A stretch of DNA of 64,000 nt from Aquimarina megaterium XH134 (GTDB lineage Bacteria; Bacteroidota; Bacteroidia; Flavobacteriales; Flavobacteriaceae), in NCBI RefSeq assembly GCF_000520975.1, contig NZ_JACB01000014.1, positions 1-64,000 of the forward strand, in the 5' to 3' direction. This document shows, one piece after another, positions 25,250-34,117 of this stretch. The notes beneath the pieces were generated by a model. The model worked only from the letters and a program-made list of their open reading frames with translations. It did not search any database and had not been told where the DNA came from. Position 1 is the stretch's first letter; each line of letters opens with the position of its first letter. A program made the position numbers and the translations under genes.

Positions 25250-26410
25250 TTAGAATGCGTTATATACTTTGGTCATAAATTCATCAATCTGATTGGGTTC
25301 GAGCCATCGCGTAACTACAACCAGATTTTGTTTTTGGTCAATCACAATAAAGTTACCACCAAAGCCTGCAGCGTAGTATAAATGTTCTGGTAATCCTTCC
25401 CAATGCCTGGATCCTTTTTGGTTAAGCCACCACATAAAACCATAGTTTGGGTTGGCCTGCGAAGGTTTGGTCGCTTCTTTGATCCATTCTTCAGATAATA
25501 ATTGTGTTCCGTTCCAGTTTCCGTTGTTAAGAAAAAGTAATCCGAACCGGGCATGATCTAAGGTATTGATAAATAATCCACCACCAGAATGACCACCTCC
25601 GCTTACAGATTGCATATTGATACCATCAACTGCAACCCAAGAATTATCATACCCATACCACCTCCATGTGGTTGATGCACCGATAGGATTCATTATTTTT
25701 TCTTTTAGTACCTGTGGTAATGGAGTTCTCCAAACATGTAATAAGGAATATGCCAATACGTTAACACGAACATCGTTGTACTCAAAGACAGTTCCGGGTT
25801 CGCTGAGTTTTCTAAATTTCCAATCATCGATACCACCTTTTCTTGGGGGACGATCTGCCCAGTCATATCCACCCCATAGTTGTCCTGACCAATCTGAGGA
25901 CTGTGTAAGTAAGTGTCTCCAGGTAATTTTCTTGTTATGCTTTCCATCAAAGGTATGATCCCATATGGTAGTATAGGTGTGATCATCAACAGAATGTATT
26001 AACTTATTATCTATAGCTAACCCAGCCATAGTAGATAGATAACTTTTGGTAACACTAAATGTCATATCTACTCTGTCTACGTCTCCCCATTTTGATATAA
26101 TGTATCCGTCCTTAATGATGAGACCAGCAGGACCGCCTCTTTTTTTGGTAGGCCCCAGGATTTTGTGATAGGGTTCTCGCTCAAAACCTTTTACAATAGC
26201 TTCGCGTAGATCTTTTGATCCCGAGTATTCATGATCCAGAGCAAACTGTACCGCTTCCTGAAGCTTTTGTGCATTTATTTTAAATTCGGTTGGATTTTTT
26301 TCCTCCCAGTTTCCGCGTTCGGGAAAATAAATCTGTTGTGCAGTAGCAATATGAAAAACGTTTCCGAAAAGAACTACAAAGAAATATATTTTTATAAGTA
26401 TAGATTTCAT
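25250..26410 (-). CDS. beta-lactamase family serine hydrolase (class C-like)
   Basis: A 386-residue exported serine hydrolase. After a signal segment it shows SVTKSYLS (SxxK nucleophile motif), FEYNDVRVN (YxN motif) and a late HSGGG/GFGGNF region instead of the classical KTG. The fold is that of penicillin-binding proteins, esterases and class C beta-lactamases. It most resembles housekeeping esterase or peptidase-like members rather than a resistance enzyme. It is the first gene of a two-gene unit. Confidence 0.85.
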   Translation of the reverse strand: MKSILIKIYFFVVLFGNVFHIATAQQIYFPERGNWEEKNPTEFKINAQKLQEAVQFALDHEYSGSKDLREAIVKGFEREPYHKILGPTKKRGGPAGLIIKDGYIISKWGDVDRVDMTFSVTKSYLSTMAGLAIDNKLIHSVDDHTYTTIWDHTFDGKHNKKITWRHLLTQSSDWSGQLWGGYDWADRPPRKGGIDDWKFRKLSEPGTVFEYNDVRVNVLAYSLLHVWRTPLPQVLKEKIMNPIGASTTWRWYGYDNSWVAVDGINMQSVSGGGHSGGGLFINTLDHARFGLLFLNNGNWNGTQLLSEEWIKEATKPSQANPNYGFMWWLNQKGSRHWEGLPEHLYYAAGFGGNFIVIDQKQNLVVVTRWLEPNQIDEFMTKVYNAF

Positions 26411-26454
26411 GTGTTTACATCTTTTAATTATTTGTAAATACCAGTTTCAATCTT

Positions 26455-26787
26455 TTAGTGTTGAACAAAGTACTTTATTGTTTTTTTAATCAATAAGAAA
26501 AAGCCAATTACAAAAAGAACTGACCCTAAAAAGGAAAAACCTTGTATGAAATATATAAAGGTTACGTAAGAACCTACTCCTAATGTACTAATATATGTAG
26601 CACCCACAATATTCGAAATACCACATAATAAAGATATAATACTACCTGTGGTTAATAATATCCCTTCTGTTTTTAATCCTACTTTAATTATGTAATAAAT
26701 ACATAGTATAGCTATAACTAGTTGTGGTATTGAGGTTATAATGCCTAAAAAAATGTGTTTAATGATCTCTGTAATACCTTGCTCCAT
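26455..26787 (-). CDS. small membrane protein, tandem paralogue B
   Basis: A 110-residue hydrophobic protein with three membrane segments (about 13-35, 42-64 and 76-102). It shares its plan and the ending GSVLFVIGFFLLIKK with the gene directly upstream (26796-27134), so the pair arose by tandem duplication. No domain is recognised and no function is proposed. Confidence 0.65.
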   Translation of the reverse strand: MEQGITEIIKHIFLGIITSIPQLVIAILCIYYIIKVGLKTEGILLTTGSIISLLCGISNIVGATYISTLGVGSYVTFIYFIQGFSFLGSVLFVIGFFLLIKKTIKYFVQH

Positions 26788-26795
26788 AATTGTTT

Positions 26796-27134
26796 TTATT
26801 CAGAAACCTTATTTTTAATAATTTTCTGGATCATTATATAGAAACCGATTATGAAAAGTATGGATCCAATGAATGAAATAGTATTTATTCCAGAGTTAAT
26901 AATAAGGTATGCGTCAAACCCCCATGAATCTACAAACCTATAGATAAATTGATGTAAAACTGCTACAACAAGGATCAGGATGTTACCGATAAGTATAAGG
27001 ACACCTTCTTTTGTTGTTCCTTTTTTGCTTATATAATAAATCGTAAGTATTATAAATAAAAGGATGGGTAGAATGTAAAACAGCCCCCCAATGATCCTAT
27101 GTATAATTTCTGATACGTTAGAACTTGACTCCAT
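26796..27134 (-). CDS. small membrane protein, tandem paralogue A
   Basis: A 112-residue protein with three membrane segments; FIGSILFIIGFYIMIQK corresponds to the same region of the 26455 paralogue. The downstream copy begins 8 bases after its stop. The rmuC gene ends 24 bases upstream, so all three probably share one transcript. Confidence 0.65.
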   Translation of the reverse strand: MESSSNVSEIIHRIIGGLFYILPILLFIILTIYYISKKGTTKEGVLILIGNILILVVAVLHQFIYRFVDSWGFDAYLIINSGINTISFIGSILFIIGFYIMIQKIIKNKVSE

Positions 27135-27158
27135 GATTATTGATATATGTTTTGTTGA

Positions 27159-28505
27159 TTATTCATTTTCTTCGGTAGCTCTTTTAATCACAGCTTCGGG
27201 TAATGATTTTTTGGCTTTGGCCCCCATTTTTTTGAGTTTTTCGACACTGGTAATCAGATTTCCTCTCCCTTCAACTAATTTATTCATTGCAGCAGAGTAA
27301 TCTTTTTTTGCATCATCTATCTTTTTACCTACCCCAGTGAGATCTTTTACTAACCCTTCAAACTTATCATATAGAGCCCCAGCCTGCCGTGCAATCTCAA
27401 TTGCGTTACGTTGTTGTTTTTCATTATTCCACATAGTATCAATAGTACGCAAAGTAGCCAAAAGGGTAGAAGGAGTAACGATCACTATATTTTTTTCGAA
27501 AGCCTGGTTGTATAATTTATTATCCTGATTAATCGCTATCGCGAAAGCGGGTTCTATAGGAACAAACATCAAAATAAAATCTGGTGATTCGATATCATAC
27601 AGATCTTGATAGTTTTTTTCTGAAAGTTGATCTACATGACGTTTTAATGATGTGATGTGTTCTTTAAGGTGAGTACCTCTTAGTTCTTCATTTTCTTCAT
27701 TGATATAACGTTCATATGCAGTAAGTGCTACTTTAGAGTCAATAACCATCTTTTTACTGTCTGGCAGATAAATCACTACATCGGGCATCACTCGTTGTCC
27801 ATTATCAAGAGTAAAACTTTGTTGTACAAAATACTCTCTATCTTTTTCTAATCCAGACTTCTCTAATACACGTTCTAACACCAATTCTCCCCAATTACCT
27901 TGCATTTTACTATCGCCTTTAAGTGCTTTGGTAAGATTAGTAGCTTCTTTGCTCATTTGTTCATTAAGGTCTTTAAGGCCTACTATTTGCTGGCGCAGCG
28001 CAGCGTGATAATCGATACTTTCTTTATGAGTTTGTTCTACTTTTTTCTCAAAAGTATTGATCTTTTCTTGTAATGGATTCAGGATACTTTTAATATTCTC
28101 TTTGTTCTGTTCGGTAAATTTATTAGACTTCTCATCGAGGATTTTATTGGCAAGGTTCTCAAATTCTTTGGTGAATTTTTCCTGAAGTTTTTCTACTTCT
28201 TCTTTTTGCGATGTATTTTTAAGTTGAAGATTTTCGTATTCTGCATTACGACGCGTAAGCTCTGTATTGAGAAAATCTTTTTCTCTACGAATCTCTTCAC
28301 GTTCTTTAATCAATTCAGAAAGTTGTTTTTCGGTATTGTTTTTAAGCTCATCAAATTGAGATTGAAGCAAATTTGCCCTTTCATTAGTAGCACTTTTTTC
28401 ACTGTTATGTTGTAATGAAACTACATATTTTCCAATAAAAAAGCCTACGATAATTGATATGATGATTACCCCAACGGCAATGATAATCGGTGTGTATTCT
28501 GACAT
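27159..28505 (-). CDS. rmuC: DNA recombination protein RmuC
   Basis: A 448-residue protein. One N-terminal membrane segment (IIIAVGVIIISIIVGFFIGKYV) is followed by a long coiled coil (about 30-200) and the RmuC nuclease-like domain with KMQGNWGELVLERVLEKSGLEK, MPDVVIYLPDSKKMVIDSKVAL and FVPIEPAFAIA. The Asp/Glu/Lys residues of the PD-(D/E)xK-like core are visible (PDVVIYLP...VIDSK). RmuC limits inversions at short inverted repeats in E. coli, an interesting role in a genome with many palindromes. Confidence 0.93.
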   Translation of the reverse strand: MSEYTPIIIAVGVIIISIIVGFFIGKYVVSLQHNSEKSATNERANLLQSQFDELKNNTEKQLSELIKEREEIRREKDFLNTELTRRNAEYENLQLKNTSQKEEVEKLQEKFTKEFENLANKILDEKSNKFTEQNKENIKSILNPLQEKINTFEKKVEQTHKESIDYHAALRQQIVGLKDLNEQMSKEATNLTKALKGDSKMQGNWGELVLERVLEKSGLEKDREYFVQQSFTLDNGQRVMPDVVIYLPDSKKMVIDSKVALTAYERYINEENEELRGTHLKEHITSLKRHVDQLSEKNYQDLYDIESPDFILMFVPIEPAFAIAINQDNKLYNQAFEKNIVIVTPSTLLATLRTIDTMWNNEKQQRNAIEIARQAGALYDKFEGLVKDLTGVGKKIDDAKKDYSAAMNKLVEGRGNLITSVEKLKKMGAKAKKSLPEAVIKRATEENE

Positions 28506-28587
28506 GTAATCTTTTGTTTACTCAAAGATAAAGATAAGCAATGAAAATTTGGATGAAGTACCCGAAGTTTTCATATTTATGATGTTA

Positions 28588-28947
28588 CTATTCTTTTAGC
28601 TTATCTCGATCCCGAACAGGTAATTTTTTGATTACCAAATCATAAGAGTCGTCTATCCATTGTTTAATTAGAGTATCTGGGATAGAGTGATCCATTATTA
28701 TTTTATTCCAGTGTTTTTTACTCATGTATGACGGGGGTTCTACAGCGGTATAGGTTTCTCTTAGCATATCAACATTGTCGGGATTGCATTTTACACTTAT
28801 GGCTTTAAAAGAAGATATATCTGTTGCAGTAAACATTTTTCCTAATACCTTAAAAACTAAAACATCAGGAAGTTTTCCGAAAGGAAAAGATTCGGTTACT
28901 CCTTTTTTGCTAATACAGTATCCTCTGTATTCTTCGATGTTCATCAC
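28588..28947 (-). CDS. MmcQ/YjbR family protein
   Basis: A 119-residue protein of the YjbR (CyaY-like fold) family. MNIEEYRGYCISKKGVTESFPFG, FKVLGKMFTATDI and YMSKKHWNKIIMD...WIDDSYDLVIKKLP are the family signature. The family is annotated as DNA-binding from structure, with unproven biological role. It is followed on its strand by no close gene. Confidence 0.87.
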   Translation of the reverse strand: MMNIEEYRGYCISKKGVTESFPFGKLPDVLVFKVLGKMFTATDISSFKAISVKCNPDNVDMLRETYTAVEPPSYMSKKHWNKIIMDHSIPDTLIKQWIDDSYDLVIKKLPVRDRDKLKE

Positions 28948-29013
28948 TAAGTTATTTTTTGCTCTTGTTTAGTGAAGTTACAAAATGTAATTAAAAAAAG
29001 GGAATAATAAACT

Positions 29014-29055
29014 AAAAAGCCAGCCTTTTATTGGTATAGAAAAGCTGGCTTTTTT
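29014..29055. terminator. intrinsic terminator hairpin
   Basis: AAAAAGCCAGC pairs with GCTGGCTTTTT around a 20-base loop, with T-runs on the right side. It lies just after the stop of the lipoprotein gene on the minus strand (29069) and could act on both strands. Confidence 0.75.
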
Positions 29056-29068
29056 ATAAATTGAGATT

Positions 29069-30091
29069 CTAGTTTTGTATTTTAATGTCTAGTTTAATGA
29101 AATCTCCTGTTCCATCGGTACCAGAAATCTCTACTACTTTTATAAGGCCTTTATTACCGTAATTATCGACAAAATCAATAATATTGTTAACGGCTAAATT
29201 ATTAATTCTTTGATTTGCTGGTTGTACAACAAAATCTAAATCACTTCTGTTACTTATTGCTTCGAATTCTGCTACAGTTTTAGTGGATAGTCCAAAATAT
29301 GCTTTGTTTAATTCATCAGCAGTAACACCTCCAATGGTTGGTACATCTATGATATTTGTTGGATAATTATTAGAAGAAGCCAAAGATGCTTTTCCTGTTA
29401 ATCCATAATAGTATCCAAAATCCCATAAAGCTGCAAACTCTTCCCCTTGGTTTATTTTATATACTGTTTCATTGAATAAAGAAATAAATGTTTTAGAAGA
29501 TCCGTCTGCCAGAGGAGCAGATAGTATAGTTTGTGTAAAAGATTTAATACCAGAACCACTATTTGTACCTAAACCATACTTTACAGTTATTGTTCCTAGC
29601 ACATTATCTCCTAATGCATTTCTTTTTGTAATATCTCTAAAATCACCTCTTCCTGTAGTTGCCCAGAATTTATATACAATAGTACCATTGGCCATACTTG
29701 GCGTTGGTAGATCGATTTTAAATTCGAAATCTTTTTTGTCTCCACCTACAAGGTCCAAAGATCCATCAGGTTTTTCATCAACTTCTTGTGATGTAAATAC
29801 ATATGGCTCTTCACCTACACCATTAATATTTTGAGTAATATATAATCTTCTCATCGATTTGGTAGTAGAAGAAAATTTTACTTTTGATTTTATACTTGTA
29901 TTGGTAGCACCTCCAGTAACATTAACAGTGCGATTATCACCAACACCGGATTCTGATACGATAAGTTCTGCATCAAATATTTCACCATCAGTAGGAATAA
30001 GATCGTCATTATCATCAGAGCTACAGCTAAATGTAAAAGTTGCGATGATTAATAAAGTTACAATTGATTTGAGTTTTAACATGGTATTCAT
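29069..30091 (-). CDS. lipoprotein of unknown function
   Basis: A 340-residue predicted lipoprotein. The signal is TMLKLKSIVTLLIIATFTFSC with lipobox TFSC followed by an acidic SSDDNDD stretch; the Asp-rich stretch after the Cys is common on exported Bacteroidota lipoproteins. Translation may start at the ATG at 30091 or three codons later. The body is beta-rich and suggests Ig-like or bacterial surface-protein folds (GATNTSIKSKVKFSSTTKSM), without a recognised enzyme motif. A terminator follows. Confidence 0.75.
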   Translation of the reverse strand: MNTMLKLKSIVTLLIIATFTFSCSSDDNDDLIPTDGEIFDAELIVSESGVGDNRTVNVTGGATNTSIKSKVKFSSTTKSMRRLYITQNINGVGEEPYVFTSQEVDEKPDGSLDLVGGDKKDFEFKIDLPTPSMANGTIVYKFWATTGRGDFRDITKRNALGDNVLGTITVKYGLGTNSGSGIKSFTQTILSAPLADGSSKTFISLFNETVYKINQGEEFAALWDFGYYYGLTGKASLASSNNYPTNIIDVPTIGGVTADELNKAYFGLSTKTVAEFEAISNRSDLDFVVQPANQRINNLAVNNIIDFVDNYGNKGLIKVVEISGTDGTGDFIKLDIKIQN

Positions 30092-30212
30092 AGGTTTAAT
30101 TTATAATTTGTGATAAAATTATAGCTTTCCAGACTAATTGTAAGGTGTTAGTAACTTCAAAATTTTACAGTTTTCCCTTGATAAGCAGATTTATTCGATA
30201 AAGTGTAATTAA

Positions 30213-30402
30213 ATCTGGATTATGCATTAGAAAGTCTATTACGTCTTGAAACTACTTTAAAATATACCGTTGCACTACATTTTTCAGTTAAACCATAGCC
30301 CTTCGATAAACTCCGAGTAAACTGCTATGCTAAAACTAAGAAAATGTTATGTTTTAGGGTGTTTTCAAACCTCATAACGGAGTTCTAATGCATAATCTAA
30401 GT
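30213..30402. mobile_element. fold-back MITE-like element
   Basis: The ends are exact inverted repeats (GATTATGCATTAGAA at 30218-30232 and TTCTAATGCATAATC at 30383-30397). Pairing continues inward with mismatches through about 60 bases per side (for example TTGAAAC with GTTTTCAA and CCATAGC with GCTATGC), so the whole 190-bp unit folds back on itself. The tip contains the 17-base word also found at 7864-7880. No coding sequence is present in the 355-base gap 30092-30446. A non-autonomous mobile element is likely, but no target-site duplication is obvious. Confidence 0.6.
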
Positions 30403-30446
30403 TAAAAGCAAAAAGAGGTAGGAGAGCACAGGTGCTTTACAAGAAT

Positions 30447-31241
30447 TTAACTTCTTACTTTATATCTCCCAGATTTAGAATCAAAAAGAATCAGGTCTTC
30501 GGGAAAAAGAGACGAAAAAGCTCGGCATTGTACTAATTCTTTTGGTCTTCCAAATTCGAAACCATCTTGATTCATTACAATCATTTTATCACATAATTGT
30601 ATCGCAAAATCGATTTCATGAGTCGAAAAAAGAATAGTTTTTCTGGTCTCAAAGGCTAGACGTTTAAGTAGTTTTAATATATAAGCTTTGTGGTAGACGT
30701 CTAAATGTGTTGTGGGTTCATCCAGCATAATAAAAGGAGTGTCTTGGGCAATAGCACGGGCGATAAGTACTTTTTGTAACTGCCCGTCACTAAGTTCAAA
30801 ACATCTTTTGGCGACTAAATCACCAATATGTGTTACCTCGATCGCTTTTTTTATTTGCTCTATATCTTCTTCTGCCATTTTTCCTACCCAGTTCGTATAA
30901 GGTTGTCTACCCAGGGCCACTAATTCCTGTACTGTTAGGTTTTTTGAAGCAATTTGTTCTGTTAATACAATACTTAACTGCGAAGCCAGTTCGACAGATT
31001 TGTAGGATTGAAGTTCTATATCAGATAACATGACTTTACCATGTAGAGCAGGTTGTACACGGGATAGAGTGCGTAGTAAGGTAGATTTACCGATACCATT
31101 GGCACCTACCAATCCTACTAGTTCTCCTTCGTGTAATTTTAGATTGATATCTGCTGCAATAACATTAAGTTCCTTTTTGGTGCGATAACCAATAGAGAGA
31201 TCTTCTGTTTTAAGAACGATATTTAAGGCTTCACGATTAAT
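30447..31241 (-). CDS. FecE/BtuD-like ABC transporter ATPase with no standard start codon
   Basis: ATPase of the iron-complex/vitamin B12 import type: Walker A VGANGIGKST, Q-loop, signature LSDGQLQKV, Walker B FIMLDEPTTHLD and H-loop STHEID. The first ATG/GTG/TTG-type codon available (31112) would start at the Walker A motif and remove strand 1. The frame upstream is open to 31253 and translates as a normal N-terminus (LKTEDLSIGYRTKKELNVIA), but contains no ATG, GTG or TTG. ATT 31241 (reading INREALNIVLKTE) fits where ATG is expected. Either ATT is used, or the start has been lost by mutation. The permease partner is not adjacent. Confidence 0.72.
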   Translation of the reverse strand: MNREALNIVLKTEDLSIGYRTKKELNVIAADINLKLHEGELVGLVGANGIGKSTLLRTLSRVQPALHGKVMLSDIELQSYKSVELASQLSIVLTEQIASKNLTVQELVALGRQPYTNWVGKMAEEDIEQIKKAIEVTHIGDLVAKRCFELSDGQLQKVLIARAIAQDTPFIMLDEPTTHLDVYHKAYILKLLKRLAFETRKTILFSTHEIDFAIQLCDKMIVMNQDGFEFGRPKELVQCRAFSSLFPEDLILFDSKSGRYKVRS

Positions 31242-31296
31242 AGATTTAAGGTTTTAGGGTTCAAAGTTTTCTATATCAAATATAAAGAATAGAATT

Positions 31297-33696
31297 TTAA
31301 ACAATTTTTCTATACTTTTTCTTTCTGATAAACGAAAATAAAAACCCGAAAATGGCAAGGATAAATAAAGGAACCAATATATTGATAACTTGCCATAGCG
31401 TTTTACTGGCAACAACTTTTTCTACATTCAGAAATGAAATTTTGACTTCTTTACTCCTAATTTCGATAAGACCAGAATCATCTAACAAGTAATTTACTGC
31501 GTTTAATAGAAACTCTTTATTTCCATATTTTAGATTCATGGTAGGATCAAAACCTAACTCTATTGGTTGTCCTTTTCTCGTTTGGTTTTTAATAATATCA
31601 CCATCGGCAATAACGATCATTTTTGTAGAAACACTCTTATCTTTGTGATCTTGTATTTTATATGGCTTTATTCGATCTTTATAGGTAGATTTAAAACTTC
31701 CCTCGAGTAACACCGCTAGGTTTTGAGGTCCTTCGTTATAGCTAGCAATATCTGGTTTTTTTCTAATAATATTTTCTAATCGTATTTCTTTGGGTACCCC
31801 TTCTATTTTAGATTTATCAGAACTTGTAAGTAGTATCGTCTTTTTTATACCATTTTTTAGGGTGTCAATCTGGTTCGAAAACTCAAATTTTACAGATTCT
31901 GTATTTTTAATAATAGGGTGGTTGCCAGTACTTTTGGTTAATGATCCGTAAAACCAGGGATATGGAGTAAATTGAGTATTATTACCTTGCCCAGAAGCTA
32001 ATACCAGTGGTGCAGAATATAAATCGTTTACCAAGACGGGATTAACTCTTAGTCCGTAAGAAAATAAAGCGTCCCCTAATCTTAGATCCTGCATAATCGC
32101 AACAGAGGATCCTTCAGGATTCATTAAACTATCGATTTCCATAGCTACAGATTCTAATAGCCACAATGACTTTCCTCCGTTCATTACAAATTGATCCAAT
32201 ACATATTTTTCTTTTTCAGAAAAAGCTTTTGTGGGTTTAGCATTGATAATCATATCAAATTTTTGCAACTCGTTTAATGTCTTTGTGGGATTGCTCGATA
32301 CCGAATCCAGAGTAAATGCTCCAACAAAATAGTAATCTTGCAAGGTTTTGATAAAATCGGCAATTTTGATATCGGGTAATTGCCCATTTCCTTTAAGCAC
32401 AGCAATTTTATGTTTTTTAGGATGTAGTAACTTGGTTAAACCATCTGCAAAAGCATATTCTAATTGTTGAATAGAACTATTTACTCTTTCTTCGGAAGTA
32501 GCTCCAATAGTATTTTTGATTAAAGAAATCTTTACGCTTCGGTTTTGATAGCTTAGAATAGCCCAGGGAACTAAGGTTTCGGTTTCGGTTTTTCCGTTTT
32601 GCTGTACGCTAACCTCCATTGGGGTTAGACCAAACTTTTGTAATTCTGTAATGGTTTGGGCACGTATTTCTTCTTCTTCTAGTGGATTGGTGAAAATGTG
32701 CTGGATATTAGGGTTTATGACATTAAACTCTTCTAAAATTTGTTTAGTTTCAGACTGTAAACGTCTAAACTCTGAAGGGAAATTTCCTTCTAGTAGTACA
32801 TCGATAACAACAGGAGCAGCAGCTTCTTTAACTAGGTTTTTTGTAGCTTCAGAAAGTGTAAAACGACCATCTTGGGTAAGATCAAAACGATTGTATAATG
32901 AGTTTCCTGTCAAAAATAAAATGATGGTAAGGATTAGTGTAATACCAATAGGTTTGATTTTTTGCTTGGCAGTACCTTTTTTAAGAATGATAATAGTAAG
33001 AACTACAAATAATAGAATACTACTTAAAAAATAAAAGATATCTCTAGTGTCTAAAATACCTTGACTTATGCGTTCGTAATGCAATTGCATTCCTAGTTGT
33101 TCTAGGAAAGTATGTATTGCTTCTGGCAAGTTGTAATTTGCAAGTCCGCTAAAACCAAAATAAAAAACGAAACACAGAAACAGAGCAATCAAAAAGGCAA
33201 CAATTTGATTGTTGGTAATCGAAGAAGAAAATATACCCATTGCAGTATAGGATGCTGCAAGTAATAGCAGCGCAATGTAGGAACCTATCGTGCTGCCGAT
33301 ATCGAGATTGCCTATTGGTTTTCCTAACTGATAAATAGTAAGTATATAAAGGAGACTAGGGATCAAGGCAATTAGGATTAAGGATAAACTACCCAGATAT
33401 TTTCCTAATACCAGTTGCCAGTTTTTAATTGGTTTTGTAATCAAGACCTCTAAAGTTCCCTGTCTCTTTTCTTCTGCAAAACTTCTCATGGTTACAGCAG
33501 GGATAAGAAATAGCAATATCCATGGAGCAATCTGAAAAAATGGCGAAAGATCGGCAAACCCGCTATCCAAAATATTAAATTGCCCTTTAAAGACCCATAA
33601 AAAGAGTCCGTTAAGAATTAAAAATATAGCAATCACCAAATACCCTACGGCAGAGGAGAAAAAGGTATTGATTTCTTTTCGTATTAATGCAAACAT
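31297..33696 (-). CDS. gldFG: GldF-GldG fusion, gliding-motility-associated ABC transporter protein
   Basis: A 799-residue single polypeptide. Residues about 1-240 match GldF, the six-segment ABC-2 permease (MFALIRKEINTFFSSAVGYLV, AVTMRSFAEEKRQGTLEVLITKPI). From about 250 it continues as GldG: a membrane segment, NRFDLTQDGRFTLSEATK, a long periplasmic domain of the ABC_transp_aux type with VLDQFVMNGGKSLWLLE, and a final membrane segment with a basic tail. In Flavobacterium johnsoniae these are two separate adjacent genes of about 241 and 561 residues. The ATPase partner GldA is not adjacent. Confidence 0.85.
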   Translation of the reverse strand: MFALIRKEINTFFSSAVGYLVIAIFLILNGLFLWVFKGQFNILDSGFADLSPFFQIAPWILLFLIPAVTMRSFAEEKRQGTLEVLITKPIKNWQLVLGKYLGSLSLILIALIPSLLYILTIYQLGKPIGNLDIGSTIGSYIALLLLAASYTAMGIFSSSITNNQIVAFLIALFLCFVFYFGFSGLANYNLPEAIHTFLEQLGMQLHYERISQGILDTRDIFYFLSSILLFVVLTIIILKKGTAKQKIKPIGITLILTIILFLTGNSLYNRFDLTQDGRFTLSEATKNLVKEAAAPVVIDVLLEGNFPSEFRRLQSETKQILEEFNVINPNIQHIFTNPLEEEEIRAQTITELQKFGLTPMEVSVQQNGKTETETLVPWAILSYQNRSVKISLIKNTIGATSEERVNSSIQQLEYAFADGLTKLLHPKKHKIAVLKGNGQLPDIKIADFIKTLQDYYFVGAFTLDSVSSNPTKTLNELQKFDMIINAKPTKAFSEKEKYVLDQFVMNGGKSLWLLESVAMEIDSLMNPEGSSVAIMQDLRLGDALFSYGLRVNPVLVNDLYSAPLVLASGQGNNTQFTPYPWFYGSLTKSTGNHPIIKNTESVKFEFSNQIDTLKNGIKKTILLTSSDKSKIEGVPKEIRLENIIRKKPDIASYNEGPQNLAVLLEGSFKSTYKDRIKPYKIQDHKDKSVSTKMIVIADGDIIKNQTRKGQPIELGFDPTMNLKYGNKEFLLNAVNYLLDDSGLIEIRSKEVKISFLNVEKVVASKTLWQVINILVPLFILAIFGFLFSFIRKKKYRKIV

Positions 33697-33764
33697 AGTT
33701 TTTTTAGGATTGAGGTTTTTAAGTTTGTGGTATCAGGAAAATCTGAAACCAGATGTGATAAACT

Positions 33765-34049
33765 TTAAACTTCGGTTACGCTCCAAGCTTCGGGCCTTTG
33801 GCTAAATTTATTTTTGGTATTTGCCCAAACTCCTTTGAATAACGTAGAGTTTCTATAGTTATTGAGATGTTCTTCGGATTCCCAATGACTATAAGTGAAA
33901 AATTGATTGGTTTGACTTATATCTCTTATTAATTTTAGATGGCTACACCCTTCAAAATTTCTGATCTTCTCTTTATTTTGCTTAAAGTTCTCTAAAAAAG
34001 CATCAATTTGATCGGGTAAGAATCCCATTTTTACGATTCGTATTATCAT
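33765..34049 (-). CDS. antibiotic biosynthesis monooxygenase (ABM) domain protein
   Basis: A 94-residue dimeric alpha/beta-barrel domain. IIRIVKMGFLPDQIDAFLENF, GCSHLKLIRDI, FFTYSHWESEEHLNNYRNSTLFKGVWANTK show the family pattern, including the conserved W-ESEEHLN-Y block. Such proteins are cofactor-free monooxygenases or heme-degrading enzymes, or have no known role. The heme-ligating Asn of IsdG-type enzymes cannot be confirmed, so the reaction is left open. Confidence 0.8.
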   Translation of the reverse strand: MIIRIVKMGFLPDQIDAFLENFKQNKEKIRNFEGCSHLKLIRDISQTNQFFTYSHWESEEHLNNYRNSTLFKGVWANTKNKFSQRPEAWSVTEV

Positions 34050-34117
34050 TTTTTAATTTTCAAAAGTATACCTACAAGGGTTTTACAGTTTATTCTCGAT
34101 TCTTTTTAGATATTAAT

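Noticed and set aside
25250..26410. Beta-lactamase resistance gene
   Set aside because: The SxxK and YxN motifs are present but the third motif is GGG/GFGG rather than KTG and its neighbours are housekeeping, so an esterase or peptidase-like role is more likely.
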